Of a DNA stretch of 64,000 nt, positions 34,258 to 49,031 are shown in pieces. Each line of letters starts with the position of its first letter. Positions within the stretch are counted from its first letter, which is position 1. The stretch comes from JALOKP01 sp963800865. GTDB taxonomy: Bacteria; Acidobacteriota; Polarisedimenticolia; J045. The position numbers were made by a program, and so were the translations under genes. The stretch is taken from assembly GCA_963800865.1 (NCBI GenBank), contig CAWDCL010000002.1, forward strand, positions 310,001-374,000, written 5' to 3'. The notes below the pieces were generated by a model that saw only the letters and a program-made list of their open reading frames with translations, was not told where the DNA came from and searched no databases.

Positions 34258-35623
34258 CCGGCCCGCCGACCCTGCACAGCCCTCCGCGTGGGACGCCGTC
34301 CGTACCCTCGTCCGGGAGGACGTCGCGGAAGGGGTCTTCGAGACCTGGTTCGGTCCGACCCGCGCCCTCCCGACCCAGGGAACGACGCTGCGGGTCGGGG
34401 TCCCGAACGAGATGTTCGCAGAGTGGCTGCGCTCGCAGTACCTGCCGCTGATCCGCAGCTCGATGAACCGCGCCGGGCTCGGCCACCTCCAGCTCGAGTT
34501 CGTCCCGCCCGTCGCCTCCGCGCCGGGCGCGGCCGCGGGACGCTCGGACGGCGCCGGGATGGCGCCCCCCGTTGCCTCGGCCGCGGCGCGCCCGGGCGGC
34601 ACGGATGCCCCGCGCCTGAACCCGCGCTACTCGTTCGAGAGCTTCGTCGTCTCGTCGTGCAACCAGTTCGCGCACGCCGCGTCGCTGGCGGTCTGCGACC
34701 AGCCCGGCCGGGCCTACAACCCGCTCTTTCTCTACGGCGGTGTCGGTCTCGGCAAGACCCACCTGATGCAGGCGCTCGGCAACCGGCTGCTGGTCGAGCG
34801 GCCCCAGGTGAAGCTCCGCTACCTGACCTCCGAGCAGTTCATGAACGAGCTGATCGCCGCGATCCGGTTCGAGGAGACCTCGCGCTTCCGCGACCGTTAC
34901 CGCCAGCTCGACGTGCTGCTGGTCGACGACATCCAGTTCCTGGCCGGGAAGGAGAGCACGCAGGAGGAGTTCTTCCACACCTTCAATGCGCTCCACGACG
35001 CCGGTCACCAGATCGTCCTGGCCTCCGACTGCCCGCCGCGCTCGATCCCGGGCCTCGAAGAGCGGCTGCGGAGCCGCTTCGAGTGGGGCCTCCTGGCCGA
35101 CATCCAGCCGCCGGACCTGGAGACCAAGGTCGCGATCGTCAACAAGATGGCTGCCGCGCGCGGGTGGAACGTCCCGTCCGACGTCGCGCTCTTCATCGCC
35201 AGCAGCATCCACTCCAACGTGCGCGAGCTCGAAGGGGCCCTGACGACGCTGATGGCCTCCTCCTCGATCCGCCGCCAGCCGCCCGACCTGTCCCTGGCGC
35301 GCGAGGTGATCCGGACCCTGATCCCGACGCAGCGCGAGGAGGTCACGCTGGAGACGGTGATGCGGGTGGTAGCGCGCCATTTCAACCTGAAGGTGCCGGA
35401 GCTGAAGTCCCGTACCAACGCGGCCAAGATCTCCTACCCGCGCCAGATCGCGATGTATCTCGGCAAGAAGCTGGCGGGGGAGAGCCTGCCGTCGATCGGG
35501 CTCGCCTTCGGCGGCAAGCACCACACGACGGTGCTCCACGCGGTGCGGAAGATCGAGCTGCTGCGATCGAGCGACCCGGGGACCGAAAAGACGCTCCACG
35601 CGATCGAGGAGCAGCTGCGATGA
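34250..35623 (+). CDS. dnaA: Chromosomal replication initiator DnaA
   Basis: A 457-residue AAA+ initiator. Domain I (WDAVRTLVREDVAEGVFETWF) and an Ala/Pro linker precede the ATPase with Walker A GGVGLGKTHLMQAL, Walker B LLVDDIQFLAGKE, and LRSRFEWGLLADIQPPDLETK. Domain IV ends with FGGKHHTTVLHAVRKIE, the DNA-binding signature (usually GGRDHTTV; here GGKHHTTV). Start GTG 34250 follows GGAGAGGG with 8-base spacing. It is followed by dnaN, recF, gyrB and gyrA in the conserved order. Confidence 0.96.
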   Translation: MDNRPADPAQPSAWDAVRTLVREDVAEGVFETWFGPTRALPTQGTTLRVGVPNEMFAEWLRSQYLPLIRSSMNRAGLGHLQLEFVPPVASAPGAAAGRSDGAGMAPPVASAAARPGGTDAPRLNPRYSFESFVVSSCNQFAHAASLAVCDQPGRAYNPLFLYGGVGLGKTHLMQALGNRLLVERPQVKLRYLTSEQFMNELIAAIRFEETSRFRDRYRQLDVLLVDDIQFLAGKESTQEEFFHTFNALHDAGHQIVLASDCPPRSIPGLEERLRSRFEWGLLADIQPPDLETKVAIVNKMAAARGWNVPSDVALFIASSIHSNVRELEGALTTLMASSSIRRQPPDLSLAREVIRTLIPTQREEVTLETVMRVVARHFNLKVPELKSRTNAAKISYPRQIAMYLGKKLAGESLPSIGLAFGGKHHTTVLHAVRKIELLRSSDPGTEKTLHAIEEQLR

Positions 35624-35885
35624 GCCGGCGCTCCACGGCGTCCACAGCCCTGTGCACCGGGGTCCTGTGGATGGGACGCGCCCGGGGGCGGCGGGCCGGA
35701 CAACCCTCCTCCCATCCACTGCCCGTCTCCGGGGGGTCCTTGCTCCTGGCCGGGGTCAATCCCGTGAATCCCGGCCGGAAGAGGGTTTTTCCACGCTTTT
35801 CACACCCCTACTGCTACGGCTTTGAAGAAACAGTCCATCATTTCTATGCTCTTTCTTTCCTCCCCGCGGCTCCGAGGGCACACCG
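35624..35885. other. dnaA-dnaN intergenic region, candidate oriC
   Basis: A 262-base gap with several near-matches to DnaA boxes (CGTCCACAG at about 35639, CTGTGGATG at about 35665, TTTTCCACG at about 35788) and, towards dnaN, a locally AT-richer stretch (about 35785-35865) with TTTTTCCACGCTTTTCACAC. The combination of TCCAC words with an AT-rich element fits a bacterial origin, but each box has two or more mismatches. Confidence 0.4.
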
Positions 35886-37001
35886 ATGAAGTTCTCTCTC
35901 GACCAGGCCTCCTTCATGCGCGAGATCGCCCTCCTGCAGGGCGTGATCGAGAAGAAGTCGACGTTCCCGATCCTCCACCACGTGCTGCTGACGGCGACGG
36001 AAGAGGGACGGGTGACGATGGTCGCGACCGATCTCGAGGTCGGCTTCCGCTCGGAGGTGGCGGCGACGGTGACGACCCCGGGTAGGGCCGCGGTTCCGGC
36101 GCGACGGCTCTACGAGGTCCTGCGCCGCCTGCCGTCGGGAACGCTGCTGATGCGCCTCGACGGGAGCGCGTTCCACATCGAGTGCGAGCGGATCAAGTAC
36201 AAGCTGACGACCCAGGACCCGGACCAGTTCCCGGCGGTGAGGACGCGCGAAGGAAGTCCCCAGGCGGTGGTCGCTTCGGACCTGCTGGCGGAGATGATCA
36301 AGATGATCCTCTTCGCGATCACGACCGACGATCCGCGCTACACGCTCGGCGGAGCGCAGTGGGAGTTTTCCGAGGACCAGTTGACGATGGTGGCGACCGA
36401 CGGGCACCGGCTGTCGATCTCCAGCCGCCCCGCGCAGCAGGTGGGAAAGGACTTTCCGGTGGTGCTGGTGCCCCGGACCGCGCTGCGCGAGCTGCAGCGG
36501 CTGGCGGCGGATCACGAGGGGGACGTCTACCTCTGGGCCAACGCGGGCAGCCTGATCGCCCTCGTCGGGCACCGCGAGATCACGACGACGCTGCAGGAGA
36601 ACCACCGCTTCCCCGACTACCGTCGGGTGATCCCCCAGAACAACGACAAGATCTTCGAGATCGGTACCCAGGTGATGCGCGACGCGATCGACCGGGCCTC
36701 GGTGCTGCGCGACGAGGAGACGAAGCTCGTCCGGATCGAGTTGAAGAAGGAACTCCTCAGGGTGCTCGCCGTGAACGACAAGTTCGGGTCGGCACAGGAA
36801 GAGGTGAGCCTGGACTACTCGGGCGGCGAGATCGAGATCGGCTTCAATGCGCAGTACCTGCTGGACTTCCTCAACAACGTCGGGACCGAGCAGGTCCGCG
36901 TTCTGCTGGGCGAGTCGATGGGGCAGGGGCTGTTCGAGCCGGTCCGCCCGGCCGAGGACCGGCGGCACGATCGCTACGTCGTGATGCCGATGGCGCTGTA
37001 A
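35886..37001 (+). CDS. dnaN: DNA polymerase III sliding clamp (beta subunit)
   Basis: A 371-residue ring protein that tethers polymerase III to DNA. Three repeated clamp domains are recognisable: the first from MKFSLDQASFMREIALLQGVIEKKSTFPIL, the second containing TDGHRLSISSRP, the third ending in RHDRYVVMPMAL (the C-terminal M-P-x-x-L is typical). ATG 35886 follows GAGGG. recF begins 8 bases after the stop. Confidence 0.96.
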   Translation: MKFSLDQASFMREIALLQGVIEKKSTFPILHHVLLTATEEGRVTMVATDLEVGFRSEVAATVTTPGRAAVPARRLYEVLRRLPSGTLLMRLDGSAFHIECERIKYKLTTQDPDQFPAVRTREGSPQAVVASDLLAEMIKMILFAITTDDPRYTLGGAQWEFSEDQLTMVATDGHRLSISSRPAQQVGKDFPVVLVPRTALRELQRLAADHEGDVYLWANAGSLIALVGHREITTTLQENHRFPDYRRVIPQNNDKIFEIGTQVMRDAIDRASVLRDEETKLVRIELKKELLRVLAVNDKFGSAQEEVSLDYSGGEIEIGFNAQYLLDFLNNVGTEQVRVLLGESMGQGLFEPVRPAEDRRHDRYVVMPMAL

Positions 37002-37009
37002 GCACCCCC

Positions 37010-38103
37010 GTGCTCGTCTTCCTGGAGACCGAGGGGGTCCGGAACCTCCGGCCCGCGCGGACTCCCATCGATCCCGGACTGACGCTCGTCACCGGGCGGA
37101 ACGCCCAGGGCAAGACCTCCCTCCTCGAGGCGGCTTACATCCTTGCCACGACCCGTTCGTTCCGGGTCCGGGATACCCGCGAGGCGATCGCCAACGGGGC
37201 CGCCCTGGCCCGGGTCAAAGGGGGCCTCGGGGAGGCGCCGGAGGGGTCGCTCGAGATCGGCTGCGGCTGGGGCCGGGAGCGTGGCGAGCGCCTTCTCACC
37301 GTGGGACAATTCGAGCGCAAGATACAGGATTACCTCGGGTTGCTTCCCGCGCTGGTGCTGACCGGAGAGAGCCTCCGGACGATCGCCGGGAGCCCCGCGG
37401 AGCGGCGGCGATTCGTCGATCGGGCGGTCGCCGCAGCCGACCCGGGCTACGTCACCGCGCTGGGCGAATACCGGCGCGCGCTGGCCCAGCGGAACCGGCT
37501 GCTCCGGGAGGGGCGCCCGGACCGGGAGATCGGCCCGTGGGACGAGGTGCTGGGGAGCACGGGAACGGTGGTCGCCGACCGCCGGAAGCGGCAGGTCGAG
37601 GCGTGGCAGGAGGATGTCGGGGGCTGGCCGGAGCTGTTTCCCGAGGGGGCGACGGCGCGGCTCACCTACCTCGAATCGGGCGCTGGAAAAGGCCGCGAGG
37701 GTGAGAGAATCCTCGATCGGCTTGCGCGCGTCCGGGAACGGGAACGGCGCTACGGAATGACGCTCGTCGGACCCCACCGTGACGATCTCGAGGTGGCAGC
37801 GGGAGGGCAGGATCTCCTTCGCCAGGGCTCGTCCGGGCAGGTGCGGGCGGCGCTCTCGGCGCTGCTCCTGGCGCAGGCCCGGCAGGTCCGGCGCCAGGCG
37901 GGCGGCAAGCAGCCGCTGCTGGTGCTCGACGACGTCGACACCGACCTCGACGCCGCGCGCTGCGAGGCGCTGCTCGCGGCTGCGCGGAGGGAAGGACAGG
38001 TGCTCGCCGCGACGAGCAAGCCCGATCTGTTGAACGCGACCGGCGCGCTGGTGCTGCTGATGGAGCAGGGCCAGGCGCGGGTCCGGGAGGCACGAGAGGC
38101 ACG

Positions 38104-38107
<4 letters not shown>
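37010..38107 (+). CDS. recF: DNA replication and repair protein RecF
   Basis: A 365-residue SMC-like ATPase acting with RecO/RecR in gap repair. Walker A is GRNAQGKTSLLEA (about 29-41), the ABC signature region is RQGSSGQVRAALSALLLAQA, and Walker B is PLLVLDDVDTDLDAARCEAL. LVFLETEGVRNLRPA at the start is the usual RecF opening. Start GTG 37010 is the first in-frame codon before it, eight bases after dnaN. The stop overlaps the gyrB start (ATGA at 38104), so the pair is coupled. Confidence 0.93.
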
Positions 38108-40561
<2,454 letters not shown>

Positions 40562-40571
40562 CGGGGAACGC

Positions 40572-43088
40572 ATGACGGAAGCGAATCAGCCGCCGCAGTA
40601 CACGGCGGTCAACATCCAGGACGAGCTGAAGACCTCGTACCTGGACTACGCGATGTCGGTGATCATCGGCCGCGCGCTGCCCGACGTGCGCGACGGGCTC
40701 AAGCCGGTCCACCGGCGCGTGCTCTACGCGATGCAGCAGTCCGGCAACACCGCCGACCGGATCTATCGCAAGAGCGCCAAGACCGTCGGCGAGGTGATCG
40801 GCAAGTTCCACCCCCACGGCGACCAGGCGGTCTACGACACGATCGTCCGGATGGCGCAGGACTTCTCGCTGCGCTACCCGCTGATCGACGGGCAGGGGAA
40901 CTTCGGCTCGATCGACGGCGACCCGCCGGCGGCGATGCGGTACACCGAGATCCGCATGTCGCACCTGGCGGCGCTGATGCTCGAGGACTACGACAAGGAG
41001 ACCGTCGACTTCGGGCCGAACTACGACAGCACGGAGGACGAGCCGCTGGTCCTGCCCTCCGCGATCCCGAACCTGCTGGCCAACGGCGCCGACGGGATCG
41101 CGGTCGGGATGGCGACGCGCATCCCGCCGCACAACCTGCGCGAGCTGATCGACGCCGCCGTGCACCTGATCGAGAACCCCGACTGCACCGCCACCGACCT
41201 GACGGAGTTCGTCCAGGGCCCGGACTTCCCGACCGCGGGCGAGATCTACGGCCGCGCCGGGATCCGGCAGGCCTACCTCACCGGCCGCGGCCGGATCCTG
41301 ATGCGCGGCAAGATGGAGTTCGAGGAGGGGGCGAAGGGCTCGCGCGACCGGCTGGTGATCAGCGAGCTGCCGTTCCAGGTCAACAAGTCGCAGCTGATCG
41401 AGGAGATCGCCCAGCTGGTCCACGACAAGCGGATCGACGGGATCGCCGACATCCGCGACGAGTCGGACCGCGACGGGATCCGCGTCGTGGTCGAGCTGCG
41501 CAAGGACGCGATCGCCAAGGTCGTGACCGCCAACCTGTTCAAGCAGACCAAGCTCCAGACGACCTTCGGCGCGATCTTCCTGGCGATCGTCTCCGGCCGG
41601 CCGCGCGTGCTCGACCTCAAGCAGATGCTGGTGCACTACGTGCGCCACCGGCGCGAGGTCGTGGTCCGGCGCACGCAGTACCTGCTGAAGCAGGCCGAGG
41701 CCCGGGCCCACATCCTGGAAGGGCTCAAGAAGGCGATCGACATCCTCGACGAGGTCATCGCGCTGATCCGCGCGGCCTCCGGTCCGCCCGAGGCCAAGCA
41801 GCAGCTGGTCGAGCGGTTCGAGTTCAGCGAGATCCAGGCCCAGGCGATCCTCGACATGCGCCTGCAGCGCCTGACGCAGCTCGAGCGCGAGAAGCTGCTG
41901 GAGGAGCTGGCGGAGCTGCTGGGGCTGATCGAGCGCTACCGCCAGATCCTGGGCTCGACCGCGATGGTCGACCAGGTCGTGGTGGACGAGCTGAAGGCGG
42001 TGCGCGAGAAGTACGGCGACGAGCGCCGGACGGTGATCGTGGAGGACGAGGGGGAGATCGAGACCCTCGACATGATCCCGGACGAGAAGATCGTCGTGAC
42101 GCTGTCCCACAAGGACTACGTCAAGCGCACGCCGCTCTCGGAGTACCGGACCCAGGGGCGCGGCGGGCAGGGGATCCGCCTGATGGAGGTCGGCGAGGAG
42201 GACTTCGTCGAGCGCGTCCGGATCTGCTCGACGCACGACCTGTCGCTCTGGTTCACCTCGGAGGGACGCGTTCACATCCTGCCGGTCCACCACGTGCCGG
42301 AGTTCAGCCGCGCGGCCAAGGGGAAGGCGATCGTCAACCTGCTCGGGCTCAAGCCGGGCGAGAAGATCCAGGGGCTGCTCGCGCTGCGCGACATGGACCA
42401 GCCGGACCTCTGCGTCATGACCGTCACGGAGCGCGGCGTCGTCAAGCGGACCGAGCTGTCGGCCTACGCCAACATCCGCAGCGGCGGGATCATCGCCCTG
42501 TCGCTCGACGAAGGGGACCGCCTGATCGCGGTTCACCTGGTCCGCGACACCGACCACCTGTTCATCGCCACGCGGGACGGGATGGCGATCCGTTTCCCGG
42601 TGACGGAGGTCCGGTCGATGGGACGCACGGCGCGCGGCGTGCGCGGGATCGACCTGCGCGAGGGGGACGCGGTGGTCAGCGCCCTCGTGCCGTCGCCGGG
42701 CGAGGACATCCTGACGGTCGCGCTGCACGGCTACGGCAAGCGGACCGAGCTGGACGAGTACCGGGCGCAGGGCCGTGGCGGGCTCGGGCTGATCAACCTC
42801 AACGTCGGCGAGCGGACCGGCCCGGTGGTGGCCGTGCTGTCGGTGCTCGGTTCGGACGAGGTCGTGGTCGCGACCCGGCAGGGGATGGTCATCCGGACTC
42901 CCGTCGAGCAGGACGAGAACACCCGGATCAGCCGGCTCGGGCGCGCGACGCAGGGCGTGCGCGTGATCCGGCTCAAGGAAGACGACGAGGTCGTGTCGGT
43001 GACCCGTCACACCGCCGTGCAGGAAGACGCGCCGGGAGACACCCCGGATGCGGCTCCGGACGGACCGGAAGGGGAGGCCAACGCATGA
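40572..43088 (+). CDS. gyrA: DNA gyrase subunit A
   Basis: An 838-residue subunit that cuts and rejoins DNA. The catalytic tyrosine is in AAMRYTEIRM (about Y124). The quinolone-resistance region reads HPHGDQAVYDT (about 80-90), with Gln where E. coli has Ser83. The tower/coiled-coil gate and the C-terminal beta-pinwheel follow, with GyrA-box-like QGRGGQG and later QGRGGLG. ATG 40572 lies 11 bases after the gyrB stop with GGGGAA upstream. The stop overlaps the next gene (ATGA). Frame intact. Confidence 0.96.
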   Translation: MTEANQPPQYTAVNIQDELKTSYLDYAMSVIIGRALPDVRDGLKPVHRRVLYAMQQSGNTADRIYRKSAKTVGEVIGKFHPHGDQAVYDTIVRMAQDFSLRYPLIDGQGNFGSIDGDPPAAMRYTEIRMSHLAALMLEDYDKETVDFGPNYDSTEDEPLVLPSAIPNLLANGADGIAVGMATRIPPHNLRELIDAAVHLIENPDCTATDLTEFVQGPDFPTAGEIYGRAGIRQAYLTGRGRILMRGKMEFEEGAKGSRDRLVISELPFQVNKSQLIEEIAQLVHDKRIDGIADIRDESDRDGIRVVVELRKDAIAKVVTANLFKQTKLQTTFGAIFLAIVSGRPRVLDLKQMLVHYVRHRREVVVRRTQYLLKQAEARAHILEGLKKAIDILDEVIALIRAASGPPEAKQQLVERFEFSEIQAQAILDMRLQRLTQLEREKLLEELAELLGLIERYRQILGSTAMVDQVVVDELKAVREKYGDERRTVIVEDEGEIETLDMIPDEKIVVTLSHKDYVKRTPLSEYRTQGRGGQGIRLMEVGEEDFVERVRICSTHDLSLWFTSEGRVHILPVHHVPEFSRAAKGKAIVNLLGLKPGEKIQGLLALRDMDQPDLCVMTVTERGVVKRTELSAYANIRSGGIIALSLDEGDRLIAVHLVRDTDHLFIATRDGMAIRFPVTEVRSMGRTARGVRGIDLREGDAVVSALVPSPGEDILTVALHGYGKRTELDEYRAQGRGGLGLINLNVGERTGPVVAVLSVLGSDEVVVATRQGMVIRTPVEQDENTRISRLGRATQGVRVIRLKEDDEVVSVTRHTAVQEDAPGDTPDAAPDGPEGEANA

Positions 43089-43732
43089 AGTTCTTCATCG
43101 ACACCGCGGACGTGCGGGAGATCCGGGAGGCCGCGGCGCTCGGCGTGCTGGACGGCGTGACGACCAACCCGTCGCTGGTGGCCAAGACCGGCCGGCCGTT
43201 CCGCGAGGTGCTGGACGAGATCCTGTCGATCGTCGACGGCCCGGTCAGCGCGGAGGTCACGGCGGTCGACTTCGACGGCATGGTGCGCGAAGCGCAGGAG
43301 CTGCACGCGATCCACAAGAACATCGTCGTCAAGATCCCGATCATCGAGTCCGGTCTCAAGGCCGTGAAGTGGTGCTCGGACCACGGGATCCGGACCAACG
43401 TGACGCTCTGTTTCCAGGCCAGCCAGGCGTTGCTCGCGGCCAAGGCCGGGGCCGGCTACATCAGCCCGTTCGTCGGCCGGCTGGACGACATCTCCGAGGA
43501 CGGGATGGCGCTGATCGGCCAGATCCGCCAGATCTACGACAACTACGACTACCCGACCGAGATCCTGGCGGCGAGCATCCGCCACCCGGTGCACGTCGTC
43601 CAGGCGGCGATGATGGGGGCCGACGTCGCGACGATCCCGTACGGCGTGATCGCGCAGCTGCTCAAGCACCCGCTCACCGACAGCGGCCTGGCGAAGTTCC
43701 TCGACGATTGGAAGAAGGTACCGAAGCCGTAG
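43085..43732 (+). CDS. Transaldolase / fructose-6-phosphate aldolase family protein
   Basis: A 215-residue TIM-barrel of the small TalC/Fsa subfamily. The N-terminus MKFFIDTADVREIREA and GVTTNPSLVAKTGR are signatures. The Schiff-base lysine is in NIVVKIPIIESGLKAV, and AGYISPFVGRLDDI is the phosphate-binding segment. It catalyses dihydroxyacetone transfer or aldol cleavage of sugar phosphates; which of the two activities cannot be told from sequence. Coupled to gyrA by ATGA. Its TAG stop is the first TAG of a palindromic repeat (GTAGGGGC), which begins one base earlier. Confidence 0.88.
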   Translation: MKFFIDTADVREIREAAALGVLDGVTTNPSLVAKTGRPFREVLDEILSIVDGPVSAEVTAVDFDGMVREAQELHAIHKNIVVKIPIIESGLKAVKWCSDHGIRTNVTLCFQASQALLAAKAGAGYISPFVGRLDDISEDGMALIGQIRQIYDNYDYPTEILAASIRHPVHVVQAAMMGADVATIPYGVIAQLLKHPLTDSGLAKFLDDWKKVPKP

Positions 43733-43916
43733 GGGCCGCCCTCCGTGGCGGCCCGAAGCGCGCGGAACGCGAGGCGTAGGGGCCGCCCTCCGTGGCGGCC
43801 CGAAACGAGCGGGGTATTTGATGCGGGCCGGCACAGAGGCCGGCCCCTACGGGCCGCGCGAAGAGCGGCCGCGGGGCGCGCGGGGATGGTAGGGGCCGCC
43901 CTCTGTGGCGGCCCGA
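43729..43916. repeat. Second cluster of the GTAGGGGC palindromic repeats
   Basis: Three A-variant units (43729-43756, 43776-43803, 43889-43916) read GTAGGGGC, CGCC, CTCYGT, GGCG, GCCCGA on the plus strand. One B-variant unit (43825-43850) is in the opposite orientation with CGGC/GCCG stems. They fill the gap between the transaldolase-like gene and the carboxyltransferase gene. The same two variants occur at 4788-5008. The last unit ends ten bases before the next start codon. Confidence 0.82.
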
Positions 43917-43926
43917 AAGGGGACGC

Positions 43927-45468
<1,542 letters not shown>

Positions 45469-45520
45469 GAGAGCCGCAGGTGAGCCCCCGCGAGAGACCC
45501 GCTTTGAGAAAGGGCGCCCG

Positions 45521-47037
<1,517 letters not shown>

Positions 47038-47041
<4 letters not shown>

Positions 47042-47532
47042 AGCTCCGCGGCGTGATCGACGGCAGGCAGCAGGAGATCGAGCTCGAGCCGACCGAGGGG
47101 GGCTACATGGTCACCCTCGACGGCAAGACCCACGAGGTCGACTGCGCCAACCTGGAGGCCTCGTTCTACTCGTTCATCATCGAGGGGAAGTCGTACGAGA
47201 TCTCGGTGCGCGAGAGCGGCCCCGACGAGTACGCGGTGCGGCACGGCGGCTACCTCCGGACCGTTCGCATCGTCGACCCGATGGCGGCGATCGCCGGCGC
47301 GAACCTCGTGCAGACCGGCACGATCACCGTCAAGGCGATCATGCCGGGGCGCGTGGTCAAGGTCCTCGTCGAGGAGGGGGACGAGGTCGACGAGGGGCAG
47401 GGGCTGATCGTGCTCGAGGCGATGAAGATGGAGAACGAGGTCGGAGCGCCGCGCCGGGGGAGGGTGCAGTCACTGTCCGTGCAGTCGGGACAGACACTCG
47501 AGGCCGGCGACCGGATCGCCGTCATCGAGTAA
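47038..47532 (+). CDS. Biotin carboxyl carrier protein of the acyl-CoA carboxylase
   Basis: A 164-residue protein. The last 70 residues form a biotinyl domain with the lysine in LEAMKMENEV (about K130). The first ~90 residues are a beta-rich domain (EGGYMVTLDGKTHEVD, EGKSYEISVRES) like the BT-type docking part of propionyl-CoA carboxylase alpha chains. ATG 47038 overlaps the biotin carboxylase stop. The split into carboxylase, carrier and carboxyltransferase genes, together with a PccB-like subunit, suggests propionyl-CoA carboxylation rather than the fatty-acid acetyl-CoA enzyme; this is inferred. Confidence 0.85.
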
Positions 47533-47581
47533 CGGCTGCCGGGCGGAGCCCCCCGTGGGAAGCGCCGCGCCGGCACCGGGA

Positions 47582-47857
47582 TCAGCGATTGAGGACCTCT
47601 TCCAGTTCCTTGCTGGGGCGGAAGAGGACCGTCACCTTCGGGGGGATCTCGATCGTCGCGCCGGTCTGGGGGTTGCGCCCGGTGCGCGCCTTCCGCTTGC
47701 GCGCGGTGAAGGTGCCGAAGCCGACCAGCGCCGTCCGCTCGCCCTTTCCCAGCGACGCTGCGACTCCTTCGATCATCGACTCGATGGCGCGCGCGGCGGC
47801 GACCTTGGTGATGCCGGCGTCCTGAGAGATCTTGTCGATCAACTCGGCCTTGTTCAT
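47582..47857 (-). CDS. hup: HU-family DNA-binding protein
   Basis: A 91-residue histone-like protein: MNKAELIDKISQDAGITK, then VGFGTFTARKRKARTGRNPQTG with the DNA-intercalating proline of the beta-arm (GRNPQTGATIEIP), ending VLFRPSKELEEVL. It bends and compacts DNA as a dimer. ATG 47857 is preceded by GGGGAGGG with about seven bases' spacing. It converges on the biotin carrier gene and is divergent from larB. Confidence 0.95.
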   Translation of the reverse strand: MNKAELIDKISQDAGITKVAAARAIESMIEGVAASLGKGERTALVGFGTFTARKRKARTGRNPQTGATIEIPPKVTVLFRPSKELEEVLNR

Positions 47858-48007
47858 GACGACCCTCCCCGGTCTTCGGGCGGGAATACCGCCCCGGCCG
47901 CGCTCGCGAGCGCTCGCCGACCGGTTGTCTAGCACGACGGTTGGCGGCGGGTCAACGGGAAATGGGGTGAAAATGGCCGTCCTGCGGGCCTTCCGGGAGA
48001 ACTGACC

Positions 48008-48769
48008 GTGGATCGAAAGACACTTGCCAAGCTGCTCGCCGCCGTCCGAGGGGGGAAGGTAACAGCCGACGAGGCCCTGGCGCGGCTCGACGCCCTCGCC
48101 ACCGGCGAGCTCGGGTTCGCGCGGATCGACCACCGCCGGACCCTGCGCCGGGGGATCCCCGAGGTCGTCTTCGGGGAAGGGAAGGCGCCGGCCCAGGTCG
48201 AGGAGATCGCGGCCCACATCGCCGGCCGGGGCGGCACCGTCCTCGTCACCCGGATCGGTCCGGAGGTCGGCGAGCGGCTGAAGCGCCGCCTCCCGGGCGG
48301 GACCCACGACCCGGTCTCGCGGACCTTCCTGCTGCGCGCGAAGAGCCGCCGCCGTCCCCTCCCGGGCCTGCTCGTGGTCAGCGCGGGGACCGCGGACATC
48401 CCCGTCGCCGAGGAAGCGGCGGTCACGGCGGAGGCGTTCGGGCTCGCCGTGGACCGGCTCTACGACGTCGGCGTGGCCGGGATCCACCGGCTCTTCGAGC
48501 ACCTCGAGCGGCTGCGCGCGGCGAAAGTGATCGTGGTCGTCGCCGGGATGGAGGGGGCGCTCCCGTCGGTGGTCGCCGGGCTGGTCGAGGCCCCGGTGAT
48601 CGGCGTGCCGACCGCGGTGGGATACGGGGCGGCACTCGAGGGATTCACCGCGCTGTTCGCGATGCTGACCTCCTGCGCGGGCGGATTGACCGTCGTCAAC
48701 ATCGGCAACGGGTTCGGGGCGGCGTGCGCGGCCCACGCCATCCTCGGAGGGCGGCGCGGACAAAGCTGA
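48008..48769 (+). CDS. larB: Nickel pincer cofactor biosynthesis protein LarB
   Basis: A 253-residue PurE-like enzyme. The C-terminal two thirds show the NCAIR-mutase-like SAGTADIPVAEEAAVTAEAFG, a second VVVAGMEGALPSVVAGL and PVIGVPTAVGYG. LarB carboxylates and hydrolyses nicotinic acid adenine dinucleotide as the first step to the nickel pincer nucleotide of lactate racemase. Start GTG 48008 (VDRKTLAKLLAAVRGG). No larC, larE or racemase gene is in the window, so its partners must lie elsewhere or be absent. Confidence 0.85.
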   Translation: MDRKTLAKLLAAVRGGKVTADEALARLDALATGELGFARIDHRRTLRRGIPEVVFGEGKAPAQVEEIAAHIAGRGGTVLVTRIGPEVGERLKRRLPGGTHDPVSRTFLLRAKSRRRPLPGLLVVSAGTADIPVAEEAAVTAEAFGLAVDRLYDVGVAGIHRLFEHLERLRAAKVIVVVAGMEGALPSVVAGLVEAPVIGVPTAVGYGAALEGFTALFAMLTSCAGGLTVVNIGNGFGAACAAHAILGGRRGQS

Positions 48770-49031
48770 CCAAGGGCGGTCATGGTCAGTTCCCCGCCCG
48801 GAGAGGGTGGAGCCCCGGCGAAATACCTTTGCGCGGGCGAAAGCCTGTCGGTAAGATTCTGGCAATCAAGGGGTTCAGCGGGGGCCCGGAGGATGGCCCC
48901 CGTGTGCGCAGGGGTCGGGGGATGCTCGGCGGACGCTCGAACGCGGGTCGTCGTGCGCACCCGGGAAGCAGTCCTCGCTGGTGCCGGCACGCAGGCCGGT
49001 GCCGATTGGCTTGTTCAGGGCTGGGAGGACG
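48770..49031. other. larB-dnaG intergenic region
   Basis: A 262-base non-coding stretch. It contains imperfect inverted repeats (for example GGTGCCGGCACGCAGGCCGGTGCC at about 48980) and several GC-rich arms but nothing I can match to a known riboswitch or small RNA. A dnaG-rpoD promoter is expected here but was not identified. Confidence 0.3.

Noticed and set aside
48770..49031. A riboswitch or structured RNA upstream of dnaG
   Set aside because: Some hairpins can be drawn, but no known aptamer core could be matched.
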